From the NCBI GenBank assembly GCA_903896925.1, contig CAITZM010000013.1, positions 1-64,000 on the forward strand: a stretch of DNA of 64,000 nt, written 5' to 3'. The notes under the pieces were generated by a model. The model had not been told where the DNA came from. It made no database searches and was given only the letters and a program-made list of their open reading frames with translations. Positions 1-9,200 of the stretch are shown here, piece after piece. Within the stretch, counting starts at the first letter, position 1. Each line of letters opens with the position of its first letter. Both the position numbers and the translations under genes were made by a program. This stretch comes from an uncultured Lentisphaerota bacterium (GTDB lineage: Bacteria > Verrucomicrobiota > Kiritimatiellia > CAIQIC01).

Positions 1-1069
1 CCGCATCGAGGTCTTTCCAGTTGGCACCGTATTTGCGCAGCAGGTTGGCGCCGAGGAAATTGAAGGACTCGAACTGACCCCGATCCTTGTAATAGCCCAC
101 CGCGGAGCGGCCGCGCTTGGCGAAGAACGGGCCGAACTCGCCGCTGCGCGGCGGCAGCCAGGCGAAATAATTGGTGCGTCCGGTCAGCGGCGTTTCCGCG
201 CCCGTCCGCATGCAGTCCATGCCCTGCGACCAGAACAGGCGCCCGTCGGGATCCACCAGCCACCAGCGGCCGTCGTGTTTCGCGGCGCGGAAAAAACCGG
301 TCGCTTCCAGCTGCGGGCCCGCGGACCAGCCGCCGTAGGCATCGCGGTCGGCGGGCGCGGGATGCGCCGCGAGGTCGGCATCCTCGGCTTTCATGCGCGT
401 AGCGAAGTCGTCCGCGCTGTGCAGCTTGCCGGGCCAGTCGCCGTGCTTGAACTGGCCGAACTCGTCCACGAACGGCAGGAATTTCCCGGCGTCGAGGGTG
501 GGGATGGCGCCGATCTGCGCCGTCTCGATGCGCAACAGGTCAAACGTCGCCGGCTTGGCGGGTTTGGCCAGGAAAATGAAGAGGCGCTTGACGTGGGCGG
601 TGTCGAGTTCCTCTCCGACGCCCGGTCCGCCGCGCATCCCGATCAGCTTCAGCGGTTGCGTGAGCCGGAACGGCAGCGCGTTCATGCGCACCGCCACGAC
701 GCCCGCGCTGTGCGGCGCGATGGTCTCGGTGCCGTTCGCCGCCTGGTCGCGCGCGGCATCGTCCACGCGCACATGCATCACAAGCGGCTCGTCGCCGGGG
801 TTGTTGACATGCACCAGCAGCTTTTGCGCCTGCGAAAAATCCCACGTCTCGCGCACGGGCTTGAAGGTGACGCCGGGCCACGAAGCCTTGGCTTTTGTGG
901 TCACGCGCACATAAGCGGCCGTGGTCGAGGAGAGTGTGGCTTCGTTCAGCGAGATGCGCCCGCGGCTTTCCGGCTGCGCGAAATCCGCGACCAACGTCAC
1001 CGCTTCCGACGCGCCAGCCGCGAGCGCGCCGCCGAGCGCCAGACCGAGCAGCATTATTTTCAAATTCAT
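1..1069 (-). CDS. Agarase-like glycoside hydrolase, N-terminal part (runs off left edge)
   Basis: The reading frame is open from an ATG at 1069 to the window edge (356 codons visible). The start has an AGGAC-type ribosome site about 8 bases upstream. The first 21 residues form a Sec signal peptide (MNLKIMLLGLALGGALAAGA). An N-terminal beta-sandwich-like stretch follows. At about residues 205-300 come the blocks FVDEFGQFKHGDWPG, YGGWSAGPQLEATGFF and WWLVDPDGRLFWSQG, which I recognise from beta-agarase/GH50-like secreted hydrolases. The catalytic barrel would lie beyond the left edge, so substrate cannot be told. It is divergent from the GH51 gene at 1190, with only 120 bases between the two starts, suggesting shared control of a polysaccharide-degrading pair. 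The family call is moderately sure; agar as substrate is not implied. Confidence 0.65.
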   Translation of the reverse strand, partial: MNLKIMLLGLALGGALAAGASEAVTLVADFAQPESRGRISLNEATLSSTTAAYVRVTTKAKASWPGVTFKPVRETWDFSQAQKLLVHVNNPGDEPLVMHVRVDDAARDQAANGTETIAPHSAGVVAVRMNALPFRLTQPLKLIGMRGGPGVGEELDTAHVKRLFIFLAKPAKPATFDLLRIETAQIGAIPTLDAGKFLPFVDEFGQFKHGDWPGKLHSADDFATRMKAEDADLAAHPAPADRDAYGGWSAGPQLEATGFFRAAKHDGRWWLVDPDGRLFWSQGMDCMRTGAETPLTGRTNYFAWLPPRSGEFGPFFAKRGRSAVGYYKDRGQFESFNFLGANLLRKYGANWKDLDA

Positions 1070-1189
1070 GATGAATGTCCTTCGCGCGTTCCTTCGCACA
1101 AACCCGCTGCGGCGTCAATCGTTTACCAAGCTTGGAATATGCCGCCGCTTTCGCTAAACCATGCAGCGTTCCGCGACACAGGAGCCTTC

Positions 1190-3214
1190 ATGAAGTCTGA
1201 ATTTATTGTAACGATGGCGGTGCTCGCGCTGGCGGGCGCGGCGCGGGCGGCGGAGGCCGGCTCGATCACGATCCAGGCCGACAAGCCGGGTGTCGCCACC
1301 AGCCCAGCGCTCTACGGTATTTTCTTTGAGGAGATCAGCCACGCAGGCGACGGCGGGCTCTATGCAGAGCTGCTGCAGAACCGCTCGTTCGAGGAGACCG
1401 TGCCGGTCGAGGGCACGACGCTCGTGGATGGCCGCTGTGTCGCACCCGACCTCCCGCACTATCTGGGCGTGAAGAACTCGAAGCGCCGGCCCAACGGCCA
1501 GCCGTGGTCGCAGCCGTGGAAGTTCGAATCGCCATGGCCCGCGTGGTCGCTCGACGGCGCGGCGGAGCTGTCCCTCGAAACGCAAACGCCGCTTTTCGCC
1601 AGCAATCTGCATTATCTCCGGCTCAAGCTGGCGCAGCCCGGCGCGAAGTTGCTGAACGAAGGCTATTGGGGAGTGGCGGTAAAGCAGGGCGAGACCTACG
1701 ACTGCTCGTTTTATGCGCGCATCGCCGGGGGCGCGGGTGGCGGCGTGAAGGTCGGCGTCATCGGCGGTGACGGCCGGGAGCTGGGCGTGGCGGTGGTCGC
1801 CGGGGTGGCTTCCAAGGATTGGACCAAGTACACCGCGAGTTTTCCAGGCCTTGGAAACGATGCCAAGGCGAAGTTCTTCCTGCAGCCGCTCGCGGCCGGC
1901 GCGCTCGATCTCGACATGGTTTCGCTCTTCCCGCGCCACACGTTCAAGGATCGTCCGAACGGACTGCGCGCCGATATCGCGCAGAAGCTTGCCGACTTGA
2001 AGCCGGCGTTCATGCGCTTCCCCGGCGGCTGCGTGGTCGAGGGCGCGACGTTCGCCAACCGCTACCGCTGGAAGGAGACCCTCGGCGACGTGGCCGTACG
2101 GCCGGGCCACTGGAGCCTCTGGGGCTATCGCAACACGGACGGCCTCGGTTATCACGAGTTCCTGCAGCTCTGCGAGGACCTTGGCTGCGCGGGCATGTAC
2201 GTGTGCAGCGTCGGCCTCGCCTGCGAGTTCCGCAACGGCGACTTCATCAGCGGGGCGCAACTGGAGGCCGAGCTCCAGGACGCGCTCGACGCCGCCGAGT
2301 ACGCGCTCGGCGGACCCGACACCAAGTGGGGCGCGCTGCGTGCCAAGGCCGGCCATCCCGCGCCGTTCCCTCTGCAGTTCGTCGAGCTCGGCAACGAGAA
2401 CCACGGCCCGCTGTACAACCAGTATTACAACCAGTTCGCCGCCGCTTTCCGCAAGGCGTGGCCGCAGCTCAAGCTGATCTTCAACGGCGGCACCGGCGAT
2501 ACCGGTCCCGAAAAGGGCGTGCAAAACGTGGATCTGTTCGACGAACATTATTACAAGGATGCCGACTTCTTTTTCGCCAACCAGCACCGCTACGACGCCG
2601 TGTCGCGCCAGCGGGGGTACGACGTGTACGTGGGCGAGTTCGCGTGCAACAAGGGCGTCGGCCGCGGCAACTTGCGCGCCGCGCTCGCCGAGGCCGCGTT
2701 CATGCTTGGCATGGAGCGCAACAGCGACCTCGTCAAGCTGTGCAGCTATGCGCCGCTGTTCTTCAACGTCAGCAAGCTGAACTGGCCGGTGAACATGATC
2801 GGCTACGACAGCGCCGTTAGTTTCGGCCGCAGCACCTACTATGCGCAGTGCCTGCTGGCGGGGAACCGGCCCGATGTGAATCTGGCCCACACCATCGTCT
2901 GGCCCGCCGCCATGCCGGCGCAGTATTTTGCCGCGCTGCCCGGCCTCGACCGCCAGGCGCAGGAGATCGTGCTGCGCCTGGTCAACGGCGTCGAGCAGCC
3001 GGTGCAGGTCAAAGTGCGCATCGTGGGCGCCCGGGTGCAGCCGCAGGGCAGGGGCCGCATCATCACGTTGAGCGGCAAGCTGACCGACGAAAATGACGAA
3101 AAGAATCCCGAGTGCATCGTGCCGCTGTGCAGCGCCTGGCAGGCGCCCGGCCAGGAGTTCACGCTCGACCTGAAACCCGCCTCGCTCACCATCGTGCGGA
3201 TTCCGATCAAGTGA
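1190..3214 (+). CDS. Alpha-L-arabinofuranosidase, GH51 family, secreted
   Basis: A 674-residue protein. The start chosen is the ATG at 1190, which has AGGAG five bases upstream and opens a signal peptide (MKSEFIVTMAVLALAGAARA); the frame is open upstream but without a signal sequence. The N-terminal GIFFEEISHAGDGGLYAELLQNRSFE block is the GH51 hallmark region. It is followed by a carbohydrate-binding-module-like insertion (about residues 105-245). The catalytic barrel carries the acid/base glutamate in GNEN (E403) and the nucleophile in VGEF (E483). GH51 enzymes release terminal arabinofuranose from arabinoxylan or arabinan by a retaining mechanism; here it would act in the periplasm or outside the cell. 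A copy of the dispersed TTTCCA-GGCC-TTGGAAA palindrome lies inside the gene at 1841-1857. Confidence 0.92.
   Translation: MKSEFIVTMAVLALAGAARAAEAGSITIQADKPGVATSPALYGIFFEEISHAGDGGLYAELLQNRSFEETVPVEGTTLVDGRCVAPDLPHYLGVKNSKRRPNGQPWSQPWKFESPWPAWSLDGAAELSLETQTPLFASNLHYLRLKLAQPGAKLLNEGYWGVAVKQGETYDCSFYARIAGGAGGGVKVGVIGGDGRELGVAVVAGVASKDWTKYTASFPGLGNDAKAKFFLQPLAAGALDLDMVSLFPRHTFKDRPNGLRADIAQKLADLKPAFMRFPGGCVVEGATFANRYRWKETLGDVAVRPGHWSLWGYRNTDGLGYHEFLQLCEDLGCAGMYVCSVGLACEFRNGDFISGAQLEAELQDALDAAEYALGGPDTKWGALRAKAGHPAPFPLQFVELGNENHGPLYNQYYNQFAAAFRKAWPQLKLIFNGGTGDTGPEKGVQNVDLFDEHYYKDADFFFANQHRYDAVSRQRGYDVYVGEFACNKGVGRGNLRAALAEAAFMLGMERNSDLVKLCSYAPLFFNVSKLNWPVNMIGYDSAVSFGRSTYYAQCLLAGNRPDVNLAHTIVWPAAMPAQYFAALPGLDRQAQEIVLRLVNGVEQPVQVKVRIVGARVQPQGRGRIITLSGKLTDENDEKNPECIVPLCSAWQAPGQEFTLDLKPASLTIVRIPIK
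1841..1857. repeat. TTTCCA..TTGGAAA palindrome inside the GH51 gene
   Basis: The sequence TTTCCAGGCCTTGGAAA is a variant of the palindrome that recurs in intergenic regions of this window (3374, 3435, 24230, 29552, 32775, 50588, 56509, 56542). This is the only copy I see inside a coding sequence. It is read in frame as Phe-Pro-Gly-Leu-Gly-Asn, in the CBM-like insertion. Confidence 0.7.
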
Positions 3215-3286
3215 GGAAGCCCTGCACGCATGACCGGCCGGTGAAGGAGTCATGTGACGACGCGGAACACAACAAGACGTTCCGCG

Positions 3287-3361
3287 GTAGGGGCGCAGTC
3301 TTGCTGCGCCCAATGTGTGTCGCATGCGGTACGAGCGGGCGCAGCAAGCTGCGCCCCTACA
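3287..3361. repeat. Paired REP-like hairpins (GGGCGCAG..CTGCGCCC)
   Basis: Two copies of a GC-rich palindrome lie in inverted orientation: 3288-3311 and 3337-3360, each with the core GGGCGCAG and CTGCGCCC and an outer GTAGGGGC/GCCCCTAC. They lie 73 bases after the GH51 stop and could also act as a transcription terminator or RNA-stabilising hairpin. Related single copies are at 48178-48202 and 63771-63797. Confidence 0.8.
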
Positions 3362-3373
3362 AGACGCTGTCGC

Positions 3374-3451
3374 TTTCCAGACCTTGGGAAAGTGGAGTAT
3401 GGTTTTTCATGGTTGGAACAAATGAACGTCAGACTTTCCAACCCTTGGAAA
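3374..3451. repeat. Two TTTCCA..TTGGAAA palindromes upstream of an oxidoreductase
   Basis: Copies at 3374-3391 (TTTCCAGACCTTGGGAAA) and 3435-3451 (TTTCCAACCCTTGGAAA) stand 60 bases apart. The second ends two bases before the ATG at 3453, where a ribosome site would be expected. A regulatory role for the following gene is possible but not shown. Confidence 0.7.
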
Positions 3452-3452
3452 C

Positions 3453-4490
3453 ATGAACATGCAGCATGAAAAAAAAATGATCCGGTGGGGCCTCATCGGC
3501 TGCGGCGCGGTGACCGAGGTGAAGAGCGGGCCGGCGTTCCAGCGCGTGCCGGGCAGCCAGCTCGCGCTGGTGATGCGCCGTGATCCGGCGCTGGCGGAAG
3601 ATTACGCCCGGCGCCACGGCGTGGCGCGCTGGACGAGCAATGCGCTCGAACTGATCCGGGACCCTGAGGTGGACGCGGTGTATATCGCCACGCCGCCCGG
3701 CTCGCACGCGGAGCTGGCGCTGCATGTCGCGGCCCTGGGCAAGCCGGCCTATGTCGAGAAGCCGCTGGCGCGCGGCGCGGCCGAGAGCGAGCGGATCGTG
3801 CTCGCGTTCCGGCTGGCGCAGCGGCCCCTGTTCGTCGCCTACTACCGCCGCGCGCTGCCCTATTTTCTCGAAGCGAAGGCGCTGCTGGAATCCGGCGTGA
3901 TCGGCAAGGTGACGGGCGTGCACCTCCGATTTCTGTCCGGCGGCTGCCTCAATGTGGATCCTGCGAACCTGCCGTGGCGGCTGATCGCCCGGGAGAGCGG
4001 CGGCGGGCTGTTCATGGATCTGGCGTGCCACACGCTCGACATCCTCGATTTCCTGCTCGGCCCGCTGGAGGACGTATCCGGCGCGGCGACGCGGCGGCCG
4101 GACGCGCCCTATGCGGTGGAAGACCATGTGGAGATGCGCTTCCGCATCGGCACGGCGTTGGGCACAGGGCTGTGGGATTTCTGTGCGTCGGCGCGCGAGG
4201 ACGAGATCGTCATCCTTGGCGAGCGCGGCAGCCTGCGGCTGGCGACCTTCAACTCGCCGCTGCTGACGCTGGAAACGGAGGACGGCATCCGGAACATCGA
4301 ACAGCCGCATCCGCCGACCATCCAGGAGCCACTCATCGCCACCATCGTTGCCGAGCTGCTCGGCCACGGAACCTGTCCGAGCACCGGCGAGTCCGCGCTC
4401 CGCACGGCGCGCGTGATGGACACGGTGCTCGCCGGCTTCTACCAGGGCCGCGCCGACCGGTTCTGGGAGTGCGCCCCGGCCAAGCCGTGA
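3453..4490 (+). CDS. Gfo/Idh/MocA-family NAD(P)-dependent oxidoreductase
   Basis: A 345-residue protein without a signal peptide, so cytoplasmic. The Rossmann fold starts at residue 10 (IRWGLIGCGAV). The conserved YVEKPLAR (about residues 96-103) is the EKP motif that places the catalytic lysine. The C-terminal half is the usual alpha/beta substrate domain with FMDLACHTLDILDF. The family oxidises or reduces sugars and inositols with NAD(P). Candidate starts are ATGs at 3453, 3459 and 3477, and none has a good Shine-Dalgarno because a TTTCCAACCCTTGGAAA palindrome fills the space. The 3477 start would begin directly at the Rossmann strand. The gene stands alone between repeat clusters, and its substrate cannot be inferred. 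Confidence 0.85.
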   Translation: MNMQHEKKMIRWGLIGCGAVTEVKSGPAFQRVPGSQLALVMRRDPALAEDYARRHGVARWTSNALELIRDPEVDAVYIATPPGSHAELALHVAALGKPAYVEKPLARGAAESERIVLAFRLAQRPLFVAYYRRALPYFLEAKALLESGVIGKVTGVHLRFLSGGCLNVDPANLPWRLIARESGGGLFMDLACHTLDILDFLLGPLEDVSGAATRRPDAPYAVEDHVEMRFRIGTALGTGLWDFCASAREDEIVILGERGSLRLATFNSPLLTLETEDGIRNIEQPHPPTIQEPLIATIVAELLGHGTCPSTGESALRTARVMDTVLAGFYQGRADRFWECAPAKP

Positions 4491-4510
4491 GCAGTGGGCC
4501 GCCGAAGAGA

Positions 4511-4547
4511 ACCTCGAACACCGAACATCCAACGTCGAACATCGAAG
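4511..4547. repeat. Word-like iterated repeat (CGAACATC / CCAACGTC type)
   Basis: A short run of near-identical 8-10 base words (TCGAACA, CCGAACATC, CCAACGTC, GAACATCGAA) just after the oxidoreductase stop. No complementary arm is visible nearby. It belongs with the other word-like repeats of the window (25157, 29583, 32688, 32932, 46503). Confidence 0.6.
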
Positions 4548-4717
4548 TGGACTGTCGGACGCTGTTACATCGGTGGGAGACAGGTTGAAGACAGAAGGCG
4601 GAAAAAGTTCACCGCCAAGACGCCATGAACGCCAAGTAGAGTTAGCCACGGAATGGCACGGATTTCACGGAGGGTCGGCGCGCCGCGCGAGCCGCAGGAT
4701 GAGGCCGTCGGGTGGGT

Positions 4718-4807
4718 GGTGAGCGGCGGCCACGGCGTGGCCGCCCTACCGGCATAGGCTGTATCCACTATGCGTGAGGTAGGGCGCTCGCGCCGCGAGC
4801 GCCGCCA
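4718..4807. repeat. 90-bp compound repeat, copy 1
   Basis: The unit has two palindromic ends, GGCGGCCACGGCGTGGCCGCC and GGGCGCTCGCGCCGCGAGCGCC, separated by about 30 bases of divergent sequence. It matches copy 2 at 5005-5093 in the same orientation. The two ends are also present, further apart and broken, at 29695-29750 and 29828-29855. Confidence 0.85.
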
Positions 4808-5004
4808 GACCAACCAACCCGTACCGAACGGCGGCTACGGCGCGCCCGCCATCCCAATGCAAACAAGTCTGATGAACTCATCGCAGCGCTTAGAAGATAA
4901 TTGAACCACCAAGCCACGAGGGCACCAAGAAGGGTTTGCCATGGAACTGAACGGATTATACGGATTCGCCACGCGTGCCGCGGGATGAATCCAATGCGAA
5001 GGCT

Positions 5005-5093
5005 GGTGAGCGGCGGCCACGGCGTGGTCGCCCTACCGGCACAGATTGACCCACCGCACGTGAGGTAGGGCGCTCGCGCCGCGAGCGCCGCCA
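5005..5093. repeat. 90-bp compound repeat, copy 2
   Basis: Direct repeat of 4718-4807. The outer palindromes are nearly identical, whereas the central linker differs, as expected if the ends rather than the middle are maintained. Confidence 0.85.
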
Positions 5094-5273
5094 CACAACC
5101 CCGCCGAATCGAAAGCGGCGGCGTGATACGCCGCCCTCCAAAAGATTCCACATGACAAAAATCCCTGTGCCACACCGCTGCATTTCTCTTTCATGGAATG
5201 CTGCCGGCTTGCCGCTGATCCAAAGCAGTATTTGATCGTAATACATAAGGCTGTAAGTAATATTCCCATCACA

Positions 5274-5987
5274 ATGAACGCTCTGATGCCATGTTTGGTG
5301 GTTGCTGTGCTCGCTTATAACGCAGGCGCTGAATCGGCTCCCCCGGTGGACACGAACAGGATGGAGTTTGGTTCGATACCCTATCTGGCGGTTTATAAGT
5401 TGTCACGCTTGCCTGCCTCGCCCGTGGCAACAAATGAGATTTTGTATTCGATAGCAAGCAACTCGACGAATGTGCACGGCAAGGACATCGTGCTTACCAT
5501 CGCCAGCAAGAGAGGGCGGATACCCATCCCGCTCGAAGAGTCCGGAGGTTTTACGCTTCCCATGTCGACCGAATTGACGACAGAGAATCCGCCCATCGCT
5601 TCCAACCAGCCCAAAGGTTCCCTGAAGATTGAATGCTGGAGCGAAATGCGGCACCTTGTTCCGCCCAAAGATGGCGTCATCGCCTACCGCGACCTGGTCC
5701 TGCCGGAACTCATGATTAATGCCGTGTCAGACATCATCTGCGCTGCTGATGCGGTGACCTATCCTAAAATGATTTATTTGAGGGGCGCCACGGGGGGGAA
5801 GATCATTATTCGTGCGCATGCAGGTCAACGTGAGATCACTGGCGATGGATCGTTTTATGAGATTCCGATCAACTCGTCGCTTATGCGCGAGAACCCAGAC
5901 GTGATCCTTCCCAAAGGGGGCTTGCGGTATGTGGAAGGCTGCGGATTCACAGCCTCCAAGTTTCTGGGGCGCATAGAAAACTTCTAG
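5274..5987 (+). CDS. Secreted protein of unknown function, AT-richer than neighbours
   Basis: A 237-residue protein. The frame is open from 5193, but the ATG at 5274 begins a short Sec signal peptide (MNALMPCLVVAVLAYNAGA, likely cleaved before ESAPP), so I start there. The mature part mixes proline, lysine and glycine and has no catalytic motif or repeat that I recognise. Segments such as ISLPSK-like beta strands and KGSLKIECW suggest a beta-rich fold. Base composition and codon use are visibly less GC-biased than in the flanking genes, hinting at recent acquisition. There is no operon partner: repeats precede it, and the 220 bases after it hold nothing I recognise. Confidence 0.6.
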   Translation: MNALMPCLVVAVLAYNAGAESAPPVDTNRMEFGSIPYLAVYKLSRLPASPVATNEILYSIASNSTNVHGKDIVLTIASKRGRIPIPLEESGGFTLPMSTELTTENPPIASNQPKGSLKIECWSEMRHLVPPKDGVIAYRDLVLPELMINAVSDIICAADAVTYPKMIYLRGATGGKIIIRAHAGQREITGDGSFYEIPINSSLMRENPDVILPKGGLRYVEGCGFTASKFLGRIENF

Positions 5988-6208
5988 TGCAAGTGTGGTC
6001 TGCGCTTCTTTTAGCCATTGGTTGCTTCAGTTCCTGACGCTGTGGGGTCAACCGCGCGATGGGTTGCGATTTTGCGCGCGTCGTTTCCCATCTCCGGCTA
6101 TCGACGCTTGCCCCGGCGTAGCGCTGAGCAGTAACGGTTCTAACTCTTCTCCACTTCGTTCCTTCGTTTACTTCTGTTCAATCCTCTGCCCGCCGCGGTG
6201 AAATCTTC

Positions 6209-9200
6209 TCACCGCACGTCCATCAAAAGGCTCTCGCTGTGGCTGTTGAACTCCGGGGCGTACATGCACTGGATTTCGGCGAGGCCGGTCTGGTAGCGGC
6301 CTTTGAGCTGGATGCGGACGGGATACTCGAAGACGTAGACGCCCTTCGGCAGGTAATCGATGAAGAAGTGGCTGGCGGTGTCGCGGGTGCTCTCGTAGTA
6401 GGCGAGGCCGTCCTGATATTTGTAATGGCTCAGCACGTTCACCGGTTCGGTGCCGCTGCCGCGCTGGTCCTTGAGGTGGATGAATTCCATGTCGCGGTCG
6501 GTGCGCAGCTCGAGGCGGACGACGACTTCGTCGCCGATGGCGAGCGCGCCGGTGACGGGCACGAGCACCTGGCCCTTGTTGGTGCTGTCTTTGCGCCAGA
6601 GGGTCTTCTTCAGCTTGAGCGGCGTGCCGGTGTGCGGCGTGACCTTCGCGACGTCTTCGAGGTACTGCCAGTGGATACTGCCCCAGCTGACGCCTTCATC
6701 AGTTTTCTTCACCGTGATCGCACCCTGCGCGGGCTTGATCTCGTTGCGGACAAACTTCTGCTCGTAGAAGCCGGTGCCGGCCTCGACCTGTTCCGGCTTG
6801 AGCCACTCGCCGCCGAGCGCGACCTCGACGAGCGCCTCGCTGGCGAGCTTGCTGGCGCCGCGCAGCAGCAGCGCGTAGACGGCGTCGGCGGTGGCCTTGG
6901 TGGTCTTCCAGTCCTGCGTCTGCTTCTGCTTGAGCAGCCAGACCTGGCAATCCTCGACGGCCTGCGCGTCGCCCATGATTTCGGCGAACGCCTCGATCAT
7001 CAGCGCCTGCGTCTCGATGGGCGCGCGATACCACCACCAGCTGAATTCCGTGTCGCGCCAGAAGCGGCCGAGTTCCTCGCTCGTGAGGCTGTGCTCCTTG
7101 ATAGACTTCATGATGTCCGCCGGCGTCGGGTCGCTCTGCCCGTTGAGCTGCGGATCAAAGCGCCGCAGCGCGAGGGCGAGATGCGCCTGGCTCTGGCGGC
7201 CATCGGTCTGCAGCCAGAATTTCCGCGCCTGAGCGAGGAAAAAGTCCACCGCGATGCGGTTCTTTTTGTCGATCGGCCGATCCTTGAGGAAAAAGCTGCG
7301 GCCGTAGAGATAGAGCGCGTCGGTGCTGCTCGGCACATAGTTTTCCGGAAGCGGCTGCTTCTGGATGCGCTGATATTCCTCGCTCATCCATTTGTCGAGT
7401 GCGCCGAGCGCGCGGATGGCCGGGGCGATGTTGTTCTCCACGCCGAGGTGGCGCAGTCTGCCGAAGCCGGTGACGATGTAGAGGCTGATGTATTCGCTCG
7501 GGCGTCCGCCGGGGAACCACGGCCACAGGCCCTCGTTGAGCTGCTGCTCGGAGAGCTTGCGCAGCGTCCGTGAGCGCTCGCTGTCCAGTCGGTTCGCGTC
7601 GAACAGCAGGCCGACGTTCTTGCGCGCCTGTCCTTCCTTCACGGCGTCGCGCAGCCACGGCGTTTCTTCCAGCATCACGGATTTCAGCTCCTGATTTTTC
7701 TCCAGCGGGCTGTCGAGCGCGGGCGTGTTCTTCCAGAGGTCGAAGATGCGCCGGATCTTCGGGTCGGAGCCGGCGATGTGGCGCGCGAGCGTATTCGCGT
7801 AGAAGCGGTTGAAGATCTGCTCGCTGCACTCGTGCGGATATTCCATCAGGTAGGGCAGGGCCAGCACCGCGTACCACGCCGGCTGCGACACCATCTGCAC
7901 CGTCAATGACTGGCTGCGCAGCGTATCGGACTTGCCGGAATCGAGCAGCTTCTTGAACTCGAACTGCTTTGTCGCCGGCCCGCGGATCGGCAGCGGCAGC
8001 GACTCCGTGACGAGGATGCGCCGGCTCAACACCGGCAGAAAATTCTCCTCGCCATCGCTCGCCGTCGCGCACGCGCCGACGGCTTTGTAGGTGAGGAACT
8101 CGCAGCCGTCCGGTATGTTGATTCGCCAAGAGTAGGTACGGGATTCCTTGGCGGGGACATTGAAACTTTGTTCCGGCGTGAAGTTGACCACAAGGTGCTT
8201 GGAATCTTCGCCCAGCCGGCCGGTTCTGGATTCCAATGTACGCGCGTCTGCAAACGTGAGACTGACCTTGCCCGTCTGTGGCTTGTCGGATTGATTGCTC
8301 ACCTTGACGGTGAACTCCACCGTGTCACCTTCGCGTACGAAGCGCGGCGGGTTGGGCTCGATCATCAAATCTTTCGCCGTGACGATCTTGTCGGTCAGAT
8401 AGCCCGCGCGCAGTTGCTTGTCGTGCGCGAAGCCGAGGAACTTCCACTCCGTCAGCGCCTCCGGCAGCGTGAACTCCAGTTTCACCACGCCATCCTCGCC
8501 CGCGAGCAGATGCGGGAAGAAGAACGCGGTCTCCGCGAGATTCTTGCGCGCGCTGACCTTGGCCAGATCGGGCGTGGGAACCAACCCCAACGCACTGGCG
8601 TTGCTGGTGACCGCTGCATCCACTTGACGCTCGCTCCGTTTGCCGGAGACAGTGACTGCTTCCTCCGGCATGGCGGAGGCCGCGACCGGCGCGCAGGCTG
8701 GTGCGGCCAGAGCAAATGCGCCATCAACAGCAAGCGTAGGGGAAAATTCGTGCTCCACGCCGCCGCGTGCCCCGCTCCTTGCGGATGCGAACCTGTGCGC
8801 TGCGTATCGCATGATTTCTCCCACAATGTCGGATGGGAACGTGCGATAGTTCCACTTCACCTCGCGCATGGCGCACTCGAAATTGCTGTGGAGATGTTGG
8901 AAGCCCAGTTCGCTGTTGTGGAATTCCTGGCGGGCGCGCTCGCGCTCCTGGCGGTAGACATCGAATGCCTGCGGCCACTCGTGCGGCGCGAACTGGTCGA
9001 GCGAGGCGTCGTAGAGCGCGGCGACCATCTCGGCGGCAGTACGCCTGGCGTCGGGGCCGGTGATGCTCGCGGTCCACGTCTCCTTCTGGCCGGGCAGCAG
9101 CTTGGAGCGGAAGCTTTCCCACTTGAGCGCGAGCTTCTTGTTCGTCCACGGTACGCCCACCACATACTGCGAAAAGTAGGCGCGGTTCTCGCGCACGAAG

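Larger units (their letters stand above)
4491..5273. other. 783-bp repeat-rich spacer, no gene
   Basis: I see no convincing gene here. The spacer holds the word repeat at 4511-4547, a CCGCCAAGACGCC-type word repeat at 4611-4638, a GC palindrome near 4676-4692, the two 90-bp repeat units described separately, and a CACCAAGCCACGAGG-type word run near 4907-4931. Confidence 0.7.

Noticed and set aside
1154-3325. A 723-codon frame opposite the GH51 gene
   Set aside because: Antisense shadow in GC-rich DNA; no domain or signal, whereas the plus-strand GH51 has its catalytic motifs.
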